A stretch of DNA of 48,342 nt from positions 1 through 48,342 of the forward strand of contig WJJT01000008.1 of assembly GCA_014729555.1 (NCBI GenBank). The letters run 5' to 3'. The translations under genes were made by a program, and so were the position numbers. Positions 17,997 to 28,031 of this stretch are shown piece by piece; position 1 is the first letter of the stretch, and the number at the start of each line of letters is the position of its first letter. The stretch comes from Candidatus Woesearchaeota archaeon (GTDB lineage: Archaea > Nanobdellota > Nanobdellia > Woesearchaeales > ARS49). The notes beneath the pieces were generated by a model that did not search any database, was not told the origin of the DNA, and saw only the letters and a list, made by a program, of their open reading frames with translations.

Positions 17997-20827
17997 CCTT
18001 TCACCACCCCTATTGGAACCAATCTAGCAACCTTATTGCCAATGCCCAAGGCAGTTGACACCCTAATAACTTCATCTATGTCCTTATAAACCTTGTGACA
18101 TTCCTCTGCCAAGCCTTTCTTAGAGCCAGCCTTAACCTTAATATCCAGCTCCTCAAGATGCCTCTGAACCTCCTGGCCCCTATAATGCTTCAGGGCATAA
18201 GAACGAGAAGCAACACGACCAGCACCATGAGCAGTAGAACCCCATGAGATTTCCTCTGCCTTCCTGGTTCCCACAAGCAAATAAGAAGCAGTACCCATAG
18301 AGCCAGGAATCATAACAGGCTGGCCAATCTTCCTGTAAACCTCCGGAACCTCTGACCTGTCAGGCCCAAAAGATCTTGTAGCGCCCTTTCTGTGAACACA
18401 AACATCCTTGCTCTCACCATCAACAGCGTGCTTCTCAAACTTAGCAATATTATGACAAACATCATAAACCATATTCATGCCAGAACAATCACCCATGACC
18501 TTGGCAAAAACATCACGCGTCCAATGCGTAATCATCTGGCGGTTGGCAAAAGCAAAATTAATAGCACAAGCCATTGCGGCGACATACTTCTGGCCCAAAT
18601 CAGAATGAATAGGAGCATTAATCAACTCCCTGTCAGGCAGGCCTTCACAACCATACTTGTTCTCCATCAACTTAATATAATCAGAAGCAACCTGGTGGCC
18701 AAAACCACGAGAACCACAATGAATCATAACAGTAACCTGGCCCTCCTTGTCAATACCAAAAGCCTTTGCAATCTCAGGCTCATAAATCTTATCAACCTTT
18801 TGAAGCTCCAAAAAATGATTGCCTGCACCAAGAGTACCAAGCTGGGAAAGACCCCGAGAAATAGCCTTTGTAGAGCAATGAGAAGGATCTGCACTCTTCA
18901 TAAAACCATTCTCCTCTGTCCTGTCCAAATCATCCTTAACACCATAACCATTCTTTAAAGCCCAGGAAGAACCAGTATTCAAAACCTCATCAAACTCATC
19001 TCTTGAGAGCTTAAGCAAGCCACCCCTGCCAACACCAGCAGGAATCTCCTTAAACAGCATATCCAATAATTCCTGACGCTTCTTGTCAACATCCTCAGCA
19101 GTCCAGTCAGTTCTCAATAGTCTAACACCGCAGTTGGAAACAATAAAGGAATTAGCAAAAAAATTATGATTATCCCTTACATTAAAATCATAAACCTCTT
19201 CCTTTCCGCAATGTGTGATTGCCTGAACTTTGTCAAAAATGGCCCCAAAATCAGCATATTCTTCCAGTTTTTGATCTTTAAAATCCTTAAAAGAAATAAA
19301 ATCTAGAGAAAGCCTCTGCCCTGCATTCTCATAATAATGCCTTTCAATAAACCTTTCATTTATTACTCCTGAAAATGCTTTCTTGACTTCAGATATGCCA
19401 AAACCTATTTTACGATATTGCTTTATCTTTTCAGCCAGTTCTTGTCTTGTAATATTTTCCTGCTTTTTCAGTAAAATATAAAGAACCGCGATATTTGCCA
19501 GCCTGCTTCGCCAAGTATTGTATTCAAAACCAACAGACCGCCACAACCTAACAAGATTACTCTCTTCTGCAGACAAGATTAATCTAAATCTTTTGGTTTT
19601 TTCACCATACTGATTGATAAATTCATCCCTCTCGCTTATCTTATTAACTACAACTCCAAAATCTTCAAGCATTCTGCTTATTTCCAGCATAAACGATTTA
19701 GCACCTGAACTTAAAGATGAAATCTTATTTTGCGAAAGCACAGGAGAATAAAAGCCGGTTTTAGTGTGCGTAGCAGGAGCACTCAATTCAGCACCAAAAA
19801 AAGCAGCAAGAAACATCCTCTTAATACATTTATGACCTTTTTTAATCCAGTCAGGAACAGAATAATCCTGCCTAGTCTTATTTCCTGCAGGAACACCAAG
19901 CTCTTTTAAAATATCCACAAATTCCCTTGTTTTAACATGCAATTCAAAAGTGGTTGATGCAAACTCCTTGTTACCATACTGCGTTAGTATATTATGTTCT
20001 CTTGTCCTGGAATGAATCTGAGACCTGAAACCCAACTGAGAAATGTCTTCTTGTATCTGCAGCAAGTCCTCTTTTTTGCCGTAAAAAACCGCATAGCCTT
20101 TTTTGTCAGAAAAATACATGCAACCATCTCCGAAAAGGTAACCCACAATTTTTGCAAGTATTAAGCTCTTTTCTGACACGCTTTGTCTTGGGACCCCTTC
20201 AAAAAGATTCACACCAACTTCCTGTCCGAAAAGAGACTCCACAGCAGCCATGCCTTCTTTAGTCAAAAACGGATGATCCTTTGTTGCCTTGATAGTTAAC
20301 CCGGACTCTAATCTTACCTCAAAAACATCATCAATCTTCTTTTTCATAAATGCCGATGCAGGTTTAATCTCAATTTGCTTTGTCTTTAAATTCAATGTCT
20401 TAAGACGCGCATTCAACTTTTTCATAACAACATTATCTACAATAACTTCTTCATCCAGACAAAACTCCTCAAACTCACTGATTTGCTTATAGCAGCCAAA
20501 TTCATCAAGTATCTTAGAATCACCGGTTAAGCAATTGATATCATAACCAACCCCTCCAGGGCTGATGATTCCTTCGTCCATGTCAAAAGCAGCAACACCA
20601 CCAATAGGAAAACCATAACCCTGATGAGCATCAGGCATAACATAAGAAGCCTTTTGAATGCCTTTCAAACAGGCAACATTCTGCGCCTGCAACAAAGTCT
20701 TATCCTCTTTAATCTTTTTAATCAGAGCCTCAGAAGCATAAACAAAAGCAGGAACCCGCATCTTGCCAGACTTAGGAATCTCCCAAACAAACTCCTCCTT
20801 TTTCTTAATATCTATTTCTTCCCCCAT
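17993..20827 (-). CDS. rtcB: RNA 3'-terminal phosphate ligase RtcB containing an intein
   Basis: Exteins: YVMPDAHQGYGFPIGGVAAFDMDEGIISPGGVGYDIN / CGVRLLRTDW...GAGNHFLELQ...HCGSRGFGHQV...; start at MGEEIDIK preferred over the upstream ORF-track Met. Confidence 0.95.
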   Translation of the reverse strand: MGEEIDIKKKEEFVWEIPKSGKMRVPAFVYASEALIKKIKEDKTLLQAQNVACLKGIQKASYVMPDAHQGYGFPIGGVAAFDMDEGIISPGGVGYDINCLTGDSKILDEFGCYKQISEFEEFCLDEEVIVDNVVMKKLNARLKTLNLKTKQIEIKPASAFMKKKIDDVFEVRLESGLTIKATKDHPFLTKEGMAAVESLFGQEVGVNLFEGVPRQSVSEKSLILAKIVGYLFGDGCMYFSDKKGYAVFYGKKEDLLQIQEDISQLGFRSQIHSRTREHNILTQYGNKEFASTTFELHVKTREFVDILKELGVPAGNKTRQDYSVPDWIKKGHKCIKRMFLAAFFGAELSAPATHTKTGFYSPVLSQNKISSLSSGAKSFMLEISRMLEDFGVVVNKISERDEFINQYGEKTKRFRLILSAEESNLVRLWRSVGFEYNTWRSRLANIAVLYILLKKQENITRQELAEKIKQYRKIGFGISEVKKAFSGVINERFIERHYYENAGQRLSLDFISFKDFKDQKLEEYADFGAIFDKVQAITHCGKEEVYDFNVRDNHNFFANSFIVSNCGVRLLRTDWTAEDVDKKRQELLDMLFKEIPAGVGRGGLLKLSRDEFDEVLNTGSSWALKNGYGVKDDLDRTEENGFMKSADPSHCSTKAISRGLSQLGTLGAGNHFLELQKVDKIYEPEIAKAFGIDKEGQVTVMIHCGSRGFGHQVASDYIKLMENKYGCEGLPDRELINAPIHSDLGQKYVAAMACAINFAFANRQMITHWTRDVFAKVMGDCSGMNMVYDVCHNIAKFEKHAVDGESKDVCVHRKGATRSFGPDRSEVPEVYRKIGQPVMIPGSMGTASYLLVGTRKAEEISWGSTAHGAGRVASRSYALKHYRGQEVQRHLEELDIKVKAGSKKGLAEECHKVYKDIDEVIRVSTALGIGNKVARLVPIGVVKG
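19133..20533 (-). mobile_element. RtcB intein (467 aa) with LAGLIDADG-like endonuclease domain
   Basis: Begins CLTGDSKIL after ...GGVGYDIN, ends ...NHNFFANSFIVSN before CGVRLL; internal KIVGYLFGDGCMYF and FLAAFFGAELS. Confidence 0.93.
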
Positions 20828-20913
20828 ATATAGTCGCAAGAAAGATCCCTTTAAAAATCTTGTGATTAAGAACACCAATACATACTGTTTAAATACAAAC
20901 TGTTTTTTAAGTA

Positions 20914-21398
20914 ATGCATGATACGCTTAAAGCAGATTTGCCTGGCCCGGATGGAAAAACACACTCGATAACATTTACTAGAAATGTAGAAATCGAAGAA
21001 ATTCTTTATGATTGCACAAAAGTGCGAATCAAGGTATATGAAGGAAAGTTTCCATGGGTCAAGACAGACTCTGTCAATAAATACAGAGTGCATCTCAGGG
21101 CAGGGTGGAAAAAGTTTAACACTGCTGTAAGAGCAGGATTTTTTATTGAAAGAACTGTGTACTTACACAAGAACTTGCCTGTAGAAGAAAAACTTGCAAA
21201 GCATTCCACGAACTAATCCACATAATAGAACAACACCCTGAAGGAGAGGACGTTGAGACAGAAAAAATCACAACAGAAGCAGCAGTAGCAGTAGTTGCAA
21301 AGAACCAAGACTATCTAGAAAGCAAAAACATCAATACTAAGAAAATAATAACTTCTTTGCAAAGGAGATTGAAGATTTATATTGAGTCGAAATTATAG
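20914..21398 (+). pseudogene. Hypothetical protein gene with single-base frameshift
   Basis: Frame 0 ends ...VEEKLAKHSTN*; the -1 frame continues FHELIHIIEQHPEGEDVETEKITTEAAVAVVAKNQDYLESK...RLKIYIESKL* without a start; total length 485 nt. Confidence 0.55.
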
Positions 21399-21809
21399 AT
21401 CCACAACAACTTGGACATATTCTTCTGTTACTTCCATCTCTGCATAAGTAACAGCCTTGACAGAGCCGACATGCTCATACTTCTCAGCAGAATCACCAAG
21501 AACAGAACCTTGGATTTTAAAACCGTCTTTGGTCTTATTTATTTTGATGTTTTCTATCCTGCTGGGAATAAACGCATCTGTATCAAGCAGAACAAGAAAC
21601 TCCTCAAGCCAGTTATACAACAAAGCCTTTTCATCACTGCCTGTGGTTTTAACCTTTTTCTTAATTTTGGAGTCGACATCTTCTATCTTAAACATAAATG
21701 AAAACATGGCAAGCAGAGCATTGCCAAACTGCTCCTCAATATCCTTTCCATACGCGCGGAACTTTCCATCAGCAGTGTGCTCAAGAATATCAAACTTCTT
21801 CATTTTCAA
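21393..21809 (-). CDS. Archease (RtcB activator)
   Basis: FDILEHTADGKFRAYG, ALLYNWLEEFLVLLDTDAFI, VKAVTYAEMEV motifs. Confidence 0.93.
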   Translation of the reverse strand: MKMKKFDILEHTADGKFRAYGKDIEEQFGNALLAMFSFMFKIEDVDSKIKKKVKTTGSDEKALLYNWLEEFLVLLDTDAFIPSRIENIKINKTKDGFKIQGSVLGDSAEKYEHVGSVKAVTYAEMEVTEEYVQVVVDL

Positions 21810-22099
21810 TAAAACTCTAACTGAGGCATATCCTCATCTTTTTCTTCTTGTTTTTTCTCTTCTGACCCTGAAGCACCAGAAGAATTGTCAAAAATACTTG
21901 CAAAAGCATTGCCAGTATCCTGCTCTGCAGCCGGCTCTGGCGCGCCAGAAGAATCTAAACCAGGGGAAGGATCATCAAAAATGTTCCTTGAAGGACTATT
22001 GGAATAAACAAGACCCTCTCCAACAATACTCTGCAGCATCTTAATAGCCTTGCGAATATCATTATGAGAATCCTGCGAAGTATCAATAGTTATCTTCAT
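21806..22099 (-). CDS. Hypothetical protein with disordered acidic C-terminus
   Basis: 97 aa; overlaps the archease start by 4 nt. Confidence 0.5.
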   Translation of the reverse strand: MKITIDTSQDSHNDIRKAIKMLQSIVGEGLVYSNSPSRNIFDDPSPGLDSSGAPEPAAEQDTGNAFASIFDNSSGASGSEEKKQEEKDEDMPQLEFY

Positions 22100-22176
22100 G
22101 AACAGAACTTAGGAAATCGAGTATAAATAATTTTCTATCCAGCACCTTTAAATATGGCAATAAACTATGCACTGAT

Positions 22177-23088
22177 ATGAAAAAAGCAGTATTGCTATTA
22201 TTAGTTACCTTGCTGATTGCAACAAGTGTGCAGGCAGTTGAAGTAAGCTTAAAAGACAGTGAAACAGGCACAACAATAGCAGACAAGATAATTTCTATAA
22301 ACATCGAAGGCAGGGAATCAACAAAACAAATAAGCTCTCTTGGAAAGATAAGCCTGCCTATAACAGAAGGTCAGACAATAGAATTAACAGTAGACAACCC
22401 AGAGACACAAGGAAAAGACTATTACAGCAAGATAATATATGATGGAGAGAGCGAAATACTGCTGTTCCAGATCTCATCTATACGGGGCATAGTAAAAGAC
22501 AGCCTGGACAACATAGTAAGCTATTCAGACATTAAATTTGCGTGCAAGCCTCTGCCAAAAATAAACCACCCCTCTAATGCAGACAGGTTTGGAACTTTCT
22601 CAACAATAACGCCGACAGGAAAATGCAAAATATACGCGAGCTATGAAGACGCGCTGGGATTTAAAGAAATCGTGCTTGAGCAAGGGGAACTAAGAGACAT
22701 TGAAATCAGGCTGGACAAGACAATTGTTTCGTTTCCAGTAAAAACATACACTGGCTGGATTGTTGCGATTGTTCTGGCAATCACAATATTTGCAGGAGCA
22801 GCCTACTTAATGCTGCGAAAAAAAGCACCAAAAGAAAATAAAAAAGAGACAACAAAAAGCAAAGACATACTGCCAACACTCAGTACAAAAGAAAAAGAAA
22901 TAGTGAATTACATTGAGCTGAACAAAGGAAAAGCATTACAAGCACAAATAAGACATAATACAGGAATACCAAGAACAACACTGGCAAGAATAATCAAAGG
23001 TTTGGAAGAAAAGAACATACTCCGAGTACGAAAAGAAGGAAAAGCAGTTAAAATCAAGCTAACAGACTGGTTCTTAGGAAAAGAGTGA
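22177..23088 (+). CDS. Signal peptide - beta domain - TM - C-terminal winged-HTH protein
   Basis: Leader MKKAVLLLLVTLLIATSVQA; TM WIVAIVLAITIFAGAAYLML; HTH QAQIRHNTGIPRTTLARIIKGLEEKNILRVRKEG. Confidence 0.75.
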   Translation: MKKAVLLLLVTLLIATSVQAVEVSLKDSETGTTIADKIISINIEGRESTKQISSLGKISLPITEGQTIELTVDNPETQGKDYYSKIIYDGESEILLFQISSIRGIVKDSLDNIVSYSDIKFACKPLPKINHPSNADRFGTFSTITPTGKCKIYASYEDALGFKEIVLEQGELRDIEIRLDKTIVSFPVKTYTGWIVAIVLAITIFAGAAYLMLRKKAPKENKKETTKSKDILPTLSTKEKEIVNYIELNKGKALQAQIRHNTGIPRTTLARIIKGLEEKNILRVRKEGKAVKIKLTDWFLGKE

Positions 23089-23222
23089 AATGGGCATTAA
23101 ATAAAGTTTTAATAACCAAAAGAAAGCCTAAACAAACTTATTTCTGATATTGTTCCAGTGAATCAATATATATTTGCCCATACTTTAGACAGTACATTAA
23201 CATGATTGGAGGATGAAAAACA

Positions 23223-25247
23223 ATGAAAAACAAGATTTTAGGGATTATGATTTTACTGGTGATATGCTTAATAAGTGTATCTGTTGCACAGGCAGGATGC
23301 AGTGAAGGAATCTGCTGTGACAAAGACCTATGGGCAAAATTATCTGAAAACGAGCTTCATTTTGCCCATGCAAACAATGTAGAATATGAAATAAATGTAA
23401 TAGTAATATCAGAAACAAGCAAAGAAGCAAAATTCAAAATCAATGGCCAAATCACAGATGCTTTATCTGAAGGAGAAGAATACACTCTTGCAGATGATTC
23501 TGTGATAGAAGTCAAAAAAATAATCACAGATGAAAGCCCATCAAAAGTAATAATATGCTTTGATTATGGAAACCTGCAAAACAGCAAATCAATCAATATT
23601 GCAGAAGTTACACCTGCTCCACAGCAGAAATACGCACCAGGGCAAGAAGTAACTTTCAGATTAAAAGCAACAGAAAATTTTGAAAATGGAATTGCTTCAC
23701 CTGACGAAGGCTTTAACATCCAATTCTATACATTTGATGCAACTGAGTTTACTGAAGACCAAATGTTCCACGGAGCAGGAATACCTGGAGACTACATACC
23801 TGTTGACATTGTAAAACAATACAATGCTAATTTCATGAGCCCTCACTGGACTGCTACTTTTAATGTCCCACAAAACCCTGGAAAATACTACACTCTTTTC
23901 ACGCTTTACTGCAGCAGAGACCAAAACACCTGCGGACATGACAATGTCTTAAGAGGCGCGCATTCCAAATACTTAATCAAATATGAAGTTGAAGGAGATG
24001 CTCCAAGGCAGAACTATGCCTGTGACGGACATAAAGCAATACTGGCAGATGGAGAAAAAGAAACATATGTCATAGGAAGAACAGAATATGAAATAAAAGC
24101 AGAAAAACACAAAGGTAATTTCAAGCTAAATGTAAACGGAGAGTACACTGATTGGCTATATATAGAAACTAAACAGACAATGGCAGACAGGCTGCAAATA
24201 AAAATACTGGATGTAGGATCAGACGACATAACATTCTGCATGACACCTGGCCCTGCACCACCAGAGCAAAGCCAACCAGAAAACAAGATAGACCTATCCA
24301 ACTTTCCAGAATTATTTATCAAGGGAAACAGGCTTAATGGCAACTTTGTGGTGGGAGACCAGGCACCAGCAGATGACGTAATTGCAGCAATAGACATCTC
24401 TGTATCATTCCAGAAATACGGGGTAAGCAAAACAGGGGGAGCAATGCTGGCAAGCGAAGTAAGTAATTACAACAGAAACATAATCAGCGTGGGAAGACCA
24501 TGCGACAATGCAGTCACAGCACAGATACTAAGATCAAATGGAATCAGTGCCTATGATTCTAACTGCTCATACGGCCTGAAACCAGGACAGGCAGTAGTGT
24601 ACTTATTCGAGTATAATGAGTATGCACACATGCTTGTATTCGGATACTCAAGACTAGAGACAAGAAAAGCAGCAAGAGCACTGACCTTTCAAAAACTAAA
24701 AGGCACAAGGCAATGGCTAACTTTTGATGAAGACATGCCACAGCCAGAAGAACCGCCTGAAGAAACAGCTGAACCAGAACCAGCAAGAGACATACCAGAA
24801 TGCCAAAAAGAATTAGAGCGGTTCAAAAAAGAGCTTGTTGAAAAATACGACAACAAAGGACTGCCAATTCCAGAAAGCTTCATGGTAAAATACGACTCGC
24901 TGCACAAAAGCTGCTTTGGCTACACAGAGAACCAAAAACCCCCAGTCACTGAAGAAACATATGAAGACTGCCCAGGATGCAGAAAAAACGGAGCATGCAT
25001 GCAAATAGGAATAAGATTCCTTGAAGGAGACGCACCAGTATACTGCGACATAGACCATGCATTCAAGCCGCAGAAAGAAAACGGCAAAACCTGCATGAAC
25101 AACTACGAATGCCTGAGCAATACCTGCCAAGATGGAGTTTGCCAGAGCATGTCTGAGCAGATACAAGGTATCCAGAGAGAACTAGAAGAGCAAAAAAGCA
25201 TTCTAGAGAAGATTATGGGTTTTTTCAAAAGAATGTTCAGCTTTTAG
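23223..25247 (+). CDS. Large secreted Cys-containing protein
   Basis: Signal peptide MKNKILGIMILLVICLISVSVAQA; multiple Cys clusters; no enzymatic motif recognised. Confidence 0.65.
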   Translation: MKNKILGIMILLVICLISVSVAQAGCSEGICCDKDLWAKLSENELHFAHANNVEYEINVIVISETSKEAKFKINGQITDALSEGEEYTLADDSVIEVKKIITDESPSKVIICFDYGNLQNSKSINIAEVTPAPQQKYAPGQEVTFRLKATENFENGIASPDEGFNIQFYTFDATEFTEDQMFHGAGIPGDYIPVDIVKQYNANFMSPHWTATFNVPQNPGKYYTLFTLYCSRDQNTCGHDNVLRGAHSKYLIKYEVEGDAPRQNYACDGHKAILADGEKETYVIGRTEYEIKAEKHKGNFKLNVNGEYTDWLYIETKQTMADRLQIKILDVGSDDITFCMTPGPAPPEQSQPENKIDLSNFPELFIKGNRLNGNFVVGDQAPADDVIAAIDISVSFQKYGVSKTGGAMLASEVSNYNRNIISVGRPCDNAVTAQILRSNGISAYDSNCSYGLKPGQAVVYLFEYNEYAHMLVFGYSRLETRKAARALTFQKLKGTRQWLTFDEDMPQPEEPPEETAEPEPARDIPECQKELERFKKELVEKYDNKGLPIPESFMVKYDSLHKSCFGYTENQKPPVTEETYEDCPGCRKNGACMQIGIRFLEGDAPVYCDIDHAFKPQKENGKTCMNNYECLSNTCQDGVCQSMSEQIQGIQRELEEQKSILEKIMGFFKRMFSF

Positions 25248-25305
25248 CTGGAAATGTGGGGGGCAAAAAAGAGGGTCACCTCCCCTCTGCTCCCTAACCA
25301 CCCTT

Positions 25306-26433
25306 TTAAAGAAACTGCACATCGATTTCAAGAGCATCCCAGGTGGGGTACTCTTCGATAATAGCGGGAACAAGCTTTAATTTCTTTATTTCTTCTTTTA
25401 ACTCATCAACAAGAGCAATAGAAGTAAGAATGCGCGGCTTAAACACATCTATCTTCAGAGCACTTGCAGGAATACCCAACTGCTTTTGCAGCGCAATCTT
25501 GGCTTTCTTTAGCTTACCCAGAAATTTCTTTGTGTTAATGCTTTCAACCTGCAGGCCATAACCAAAGCCAGGCTTGAGTTCTGGAAGATATATTGCGCCC
25601 CTGACTAAAGTTCCTTCTTTTGTGATGAAATCTGTCTTTAAAGCAACATTCAAGGCACGCCGCTTTATTCTCCTGGCTAACTGAGCCTTGTCTTTAGTTG
25701 TAGTAGTGCAATAATGAATGTTCAGTTTTGCTTTTTTCAGGTAATTTAACAATTCTTTAGCCAGTTTTTCAGAGCCTTTTATACCGTAAGATATTTTGTT
25801 TTTAGGCTTAAAGCCCTTTTCAACCAATTTATTAACATTAGTGTCTGAAATCTCCAGTTCGTTTAAATTAAGAAAGTCAACTTTATCTTTTATGTAATCA
25901 AGCAGTTTTAGTGTCTCTTTCTTCCTTCCAGGAATGACAGGAATCTCAACACCAACATCCCAATCAAACTTTTTTGCAAGCTCTACTCTCTTCCATTCAT
26001 TAGGCTTGTCAAGCATAGGATGGAAACGGATTTCATCAAGGCCTGCTTTATGCAGTTTCTTTAGTTTTGCTTCTGTAACTAAATTAAGAGGAGTGTATAA
26101 GTGAATATGAAACTTCCTGCCAAACTTTTTCTTTAGAAGCTTGATGTATTTTATTGTCCTGTCAAGCTTAACCAAAGGATCTCCACCGGTAATGCCTGCA
26201 CCTTTAGCATCTGTTAACTCTGCTTCCTTGATTATGTCTTTAGGAGAAGTAATTTTCCATTCGTTAGCATAAATCACATCTTTGCCTGCTTTTTGTTCTG
26301 ACAGCGGGCAAAAGAAGCATTTATTGGGGCATAGTCCAGTGACCACTAAAACTAATTTCTGGCCCTTGACACAATAAGCACACCCTTTAGGAAGCTTTCC
26401 TTTTTTCCAGGAATAAAAACCAGTATTAATCAT
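25306..26433 (-). CDS. Radical SAM protein
   Basis: GLCPNKCFFCPLSEQKAG CxxxCxxC and GAGITGGDPLVKLDRT. Confidence 0.85.
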   Translation of the reverse strand: MINTGFYSWKKGKLPKGCAYCVKGQKLVLVVTGLCPNKCFFCPLSEQKAGKDVIYANEWKITSPKDIIKEAELTDAKGAGITGGDPLVKLDRTIKYIKLLKKKFGRKFHIHLYTPLNLVTEAKLKKLHKAGLDEIRFHPMLDKPNEWKRVELAKKFDWDVGVEIPVIPGRKKETLKLLDYIKDKVDFLNLNELEISDTNVNKLVEKGFKPKNKISYGIKGSEKLAKELLNYLKKAKLNIHYCTTTTKDKAQLARRIKRRALNVALKTDFITKEGTLVRGAIYLPELKPGFGYGLQVESINTKKFLGKLKKAKIALQKQLGIPASALKIDVFKPRILTSIALVDELKEEIKKLKLVPAIIEEYPTWDALEIDVQFL

Positions 26434-27224
26434 CCAAACATCCTCTGATAATTAAGGAATATAGAATCAGCAGTCTCCTGCTCATTAAACTTCTTTACTT
26501 CTGCAATCTTCCTGATGCTCCAAATAATATTGGCAGGCTCATTTCTCTCAAACTTAACAGGGCTTAGCCAGGGAGCATCTGTCTCTGTAAGCAATTGATT
26601 GATATTAACTAATGATACAAGAGTCTCAAAATGCTGCAAACGCGCAATAACCGCAGGAACACTAAAAGACCAGCCATTATCAGCAGCACGCCTGATAACA
26701 GATTTCCTGCCTCCAAACGAATGAAGGATTACTTTTTTTAATTTAGATGACTCAAGCATCTCAACACACTCAAGCTCAGCAGAGCGGGTATGGACTATAA
26801 TAGGTTTTTTTATTTTTTCAGCACAATCAATACATTTCTGAAAAGTCTCTTTCTGCTGTTTTTCATAATCTTTCAAATACTTAAAATCCATGCCACACTC
26901 GCCAATGCCCATAATCTCATCTTTCTTAGACTTAATAAACTCTAATTCCTTGTCAACATCAAAAGGTTCTGCCTGGCGCGCGAGACCAACCTCATCCAAG
27001 GCATCAATCTTGATGTTTAGCGCGTCTATTGGGTATATTCCTAAAGTGCATTTGACAATATCATATTTTTTTGTTAACTCTAGAACCTCCCTATTAGTCG
27101 GGACATTAACCCCAGAAGTAATAATAACCTTAACACCTGCTTTTTTAGCTCTCTCAACCACTTTATCACGGTCTTCATTGAATTTCTCGTGATTCAGGTG
27201 GCAGTGGACATCTACTAGATTCAT
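26430..27224 (-). CDS. TatD-family hydrolase
   Basis: VDVHCHLNHEKF, GIGECGMDF, IIVHTRSAE, LTETDAPW motifs. Confidence 0.92.
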   Translation of the reverse strand: MNLVDVHCHLNHEKFNEDRDKVVERAKKAGVKVIITSGVNVPTNREVLELTKKYDIVKCTLGIYPIDALNIKIDALDEVGLARQAEPFDVDKELEFIKSKKDEIMGIGECGMDFKYLKDYEKQQKETFQKCIDCAEKIKKPIIVHTRSAELECVEMLESSKLKKVILHSFGGRKSVIRRAADNGWSFSVPAVIARLQHFETLVSLVNINQLLTETDAPWLSPVKFERNEPANIIWSIRKIAEVKKFNEQETADSIFLNYQRMFG

Positions 27225-28007
27225 ACCTAATACAGAAGCAGGCTATTTTAAAAAGGTTTCTGAAACTATCGCCTGGAAAAGAAGCATATTCTTTTAATAA
27301 TTCCTGCAATTCTGGCTTGCTTAAAGACTGATGAGCTCCCCAGATTTTCTCAATCATATACCACTTATTTTCCCACCTGTTTTTCCAGCAAATCGCCTCA
27401 TGACTTTTCTTAATTTGCTCCAGTAATACAAAAATATCTGACCAGCTTTTTGCTTCATGTATCCTCTGCTTATCCCCTGCAGATAATTCTTGATTAACAT
27501 TCTCTGGCTGGCGGCAATAAATCAATTCTATGGGGCATTCTTCAAGCTGTTTTAATTTCTGAATATCATCATCAATATGTACGCGAGGCTTAAGTCTTTG
27601 AACAAATTTTGTTTTAGGCTCATCACACGTATTGTGAATCTTTTCTATTAAATCAGGGAATTTTGCGACAACAAACTGCACGGCATAAGGATAATCATGT
27701 TGATTTCGTGAAGTAATAATCATAAATCTAAAGCCCATTGCATAAAGCTTTTTTAAAACAGGGATGCAGTCTCCTGGGACTTCATATTCCATAATTTGCT
27801 CCTCATTAAGAGGATCCATAAGATCACGATAAGTATGCGGTTTTCCTAGTTTTTGCATCAGGGCATTAAACCCTTGTTTTTTGTCTGTTCTAGGGCAAGA
27901 TCCACCCCGAACCATTTTTTAGCGTATTTTATTTTAGCATTAACTCCCTGCGCTAAAACACCATCAAAATCAATGCTTGTAATTACAGTTTTAGCAATAT
28001 ATTCCAT
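27175..28007 (-). CDS. HAD-superfamily hydrolase encoded in two frames joined at a -1 slippery site
   Basis: Frame 0 from 28007: MEYIAKTVITSIDFDGVLAQGVNAKIKYAKKWFGVDLALEQTKN...; -1 frame: ...KKQGFNALMQKLGKPHTYRDLM...FMIITSRN...VHIDDDIQKL. HAD motif I and motifs II/IV are in different frames. Confidence 0.75.
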
Positions 28008-28031
28008 AAAAAAATAAGTAACCTACTTTGT

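Noticed and set aside
21171-21197. Duplicated ACTTGC as a mini-intron explaining the frameshift at about 21195
   Set aside because: Removing 19 nt gives the wrong frame and no BHB pairing exists
25255-25305. GAGGGTCACCTC hairpin between convergent genes
   Set aside because: Consistent with an ordinary intergenic terminator-like structure; no further support
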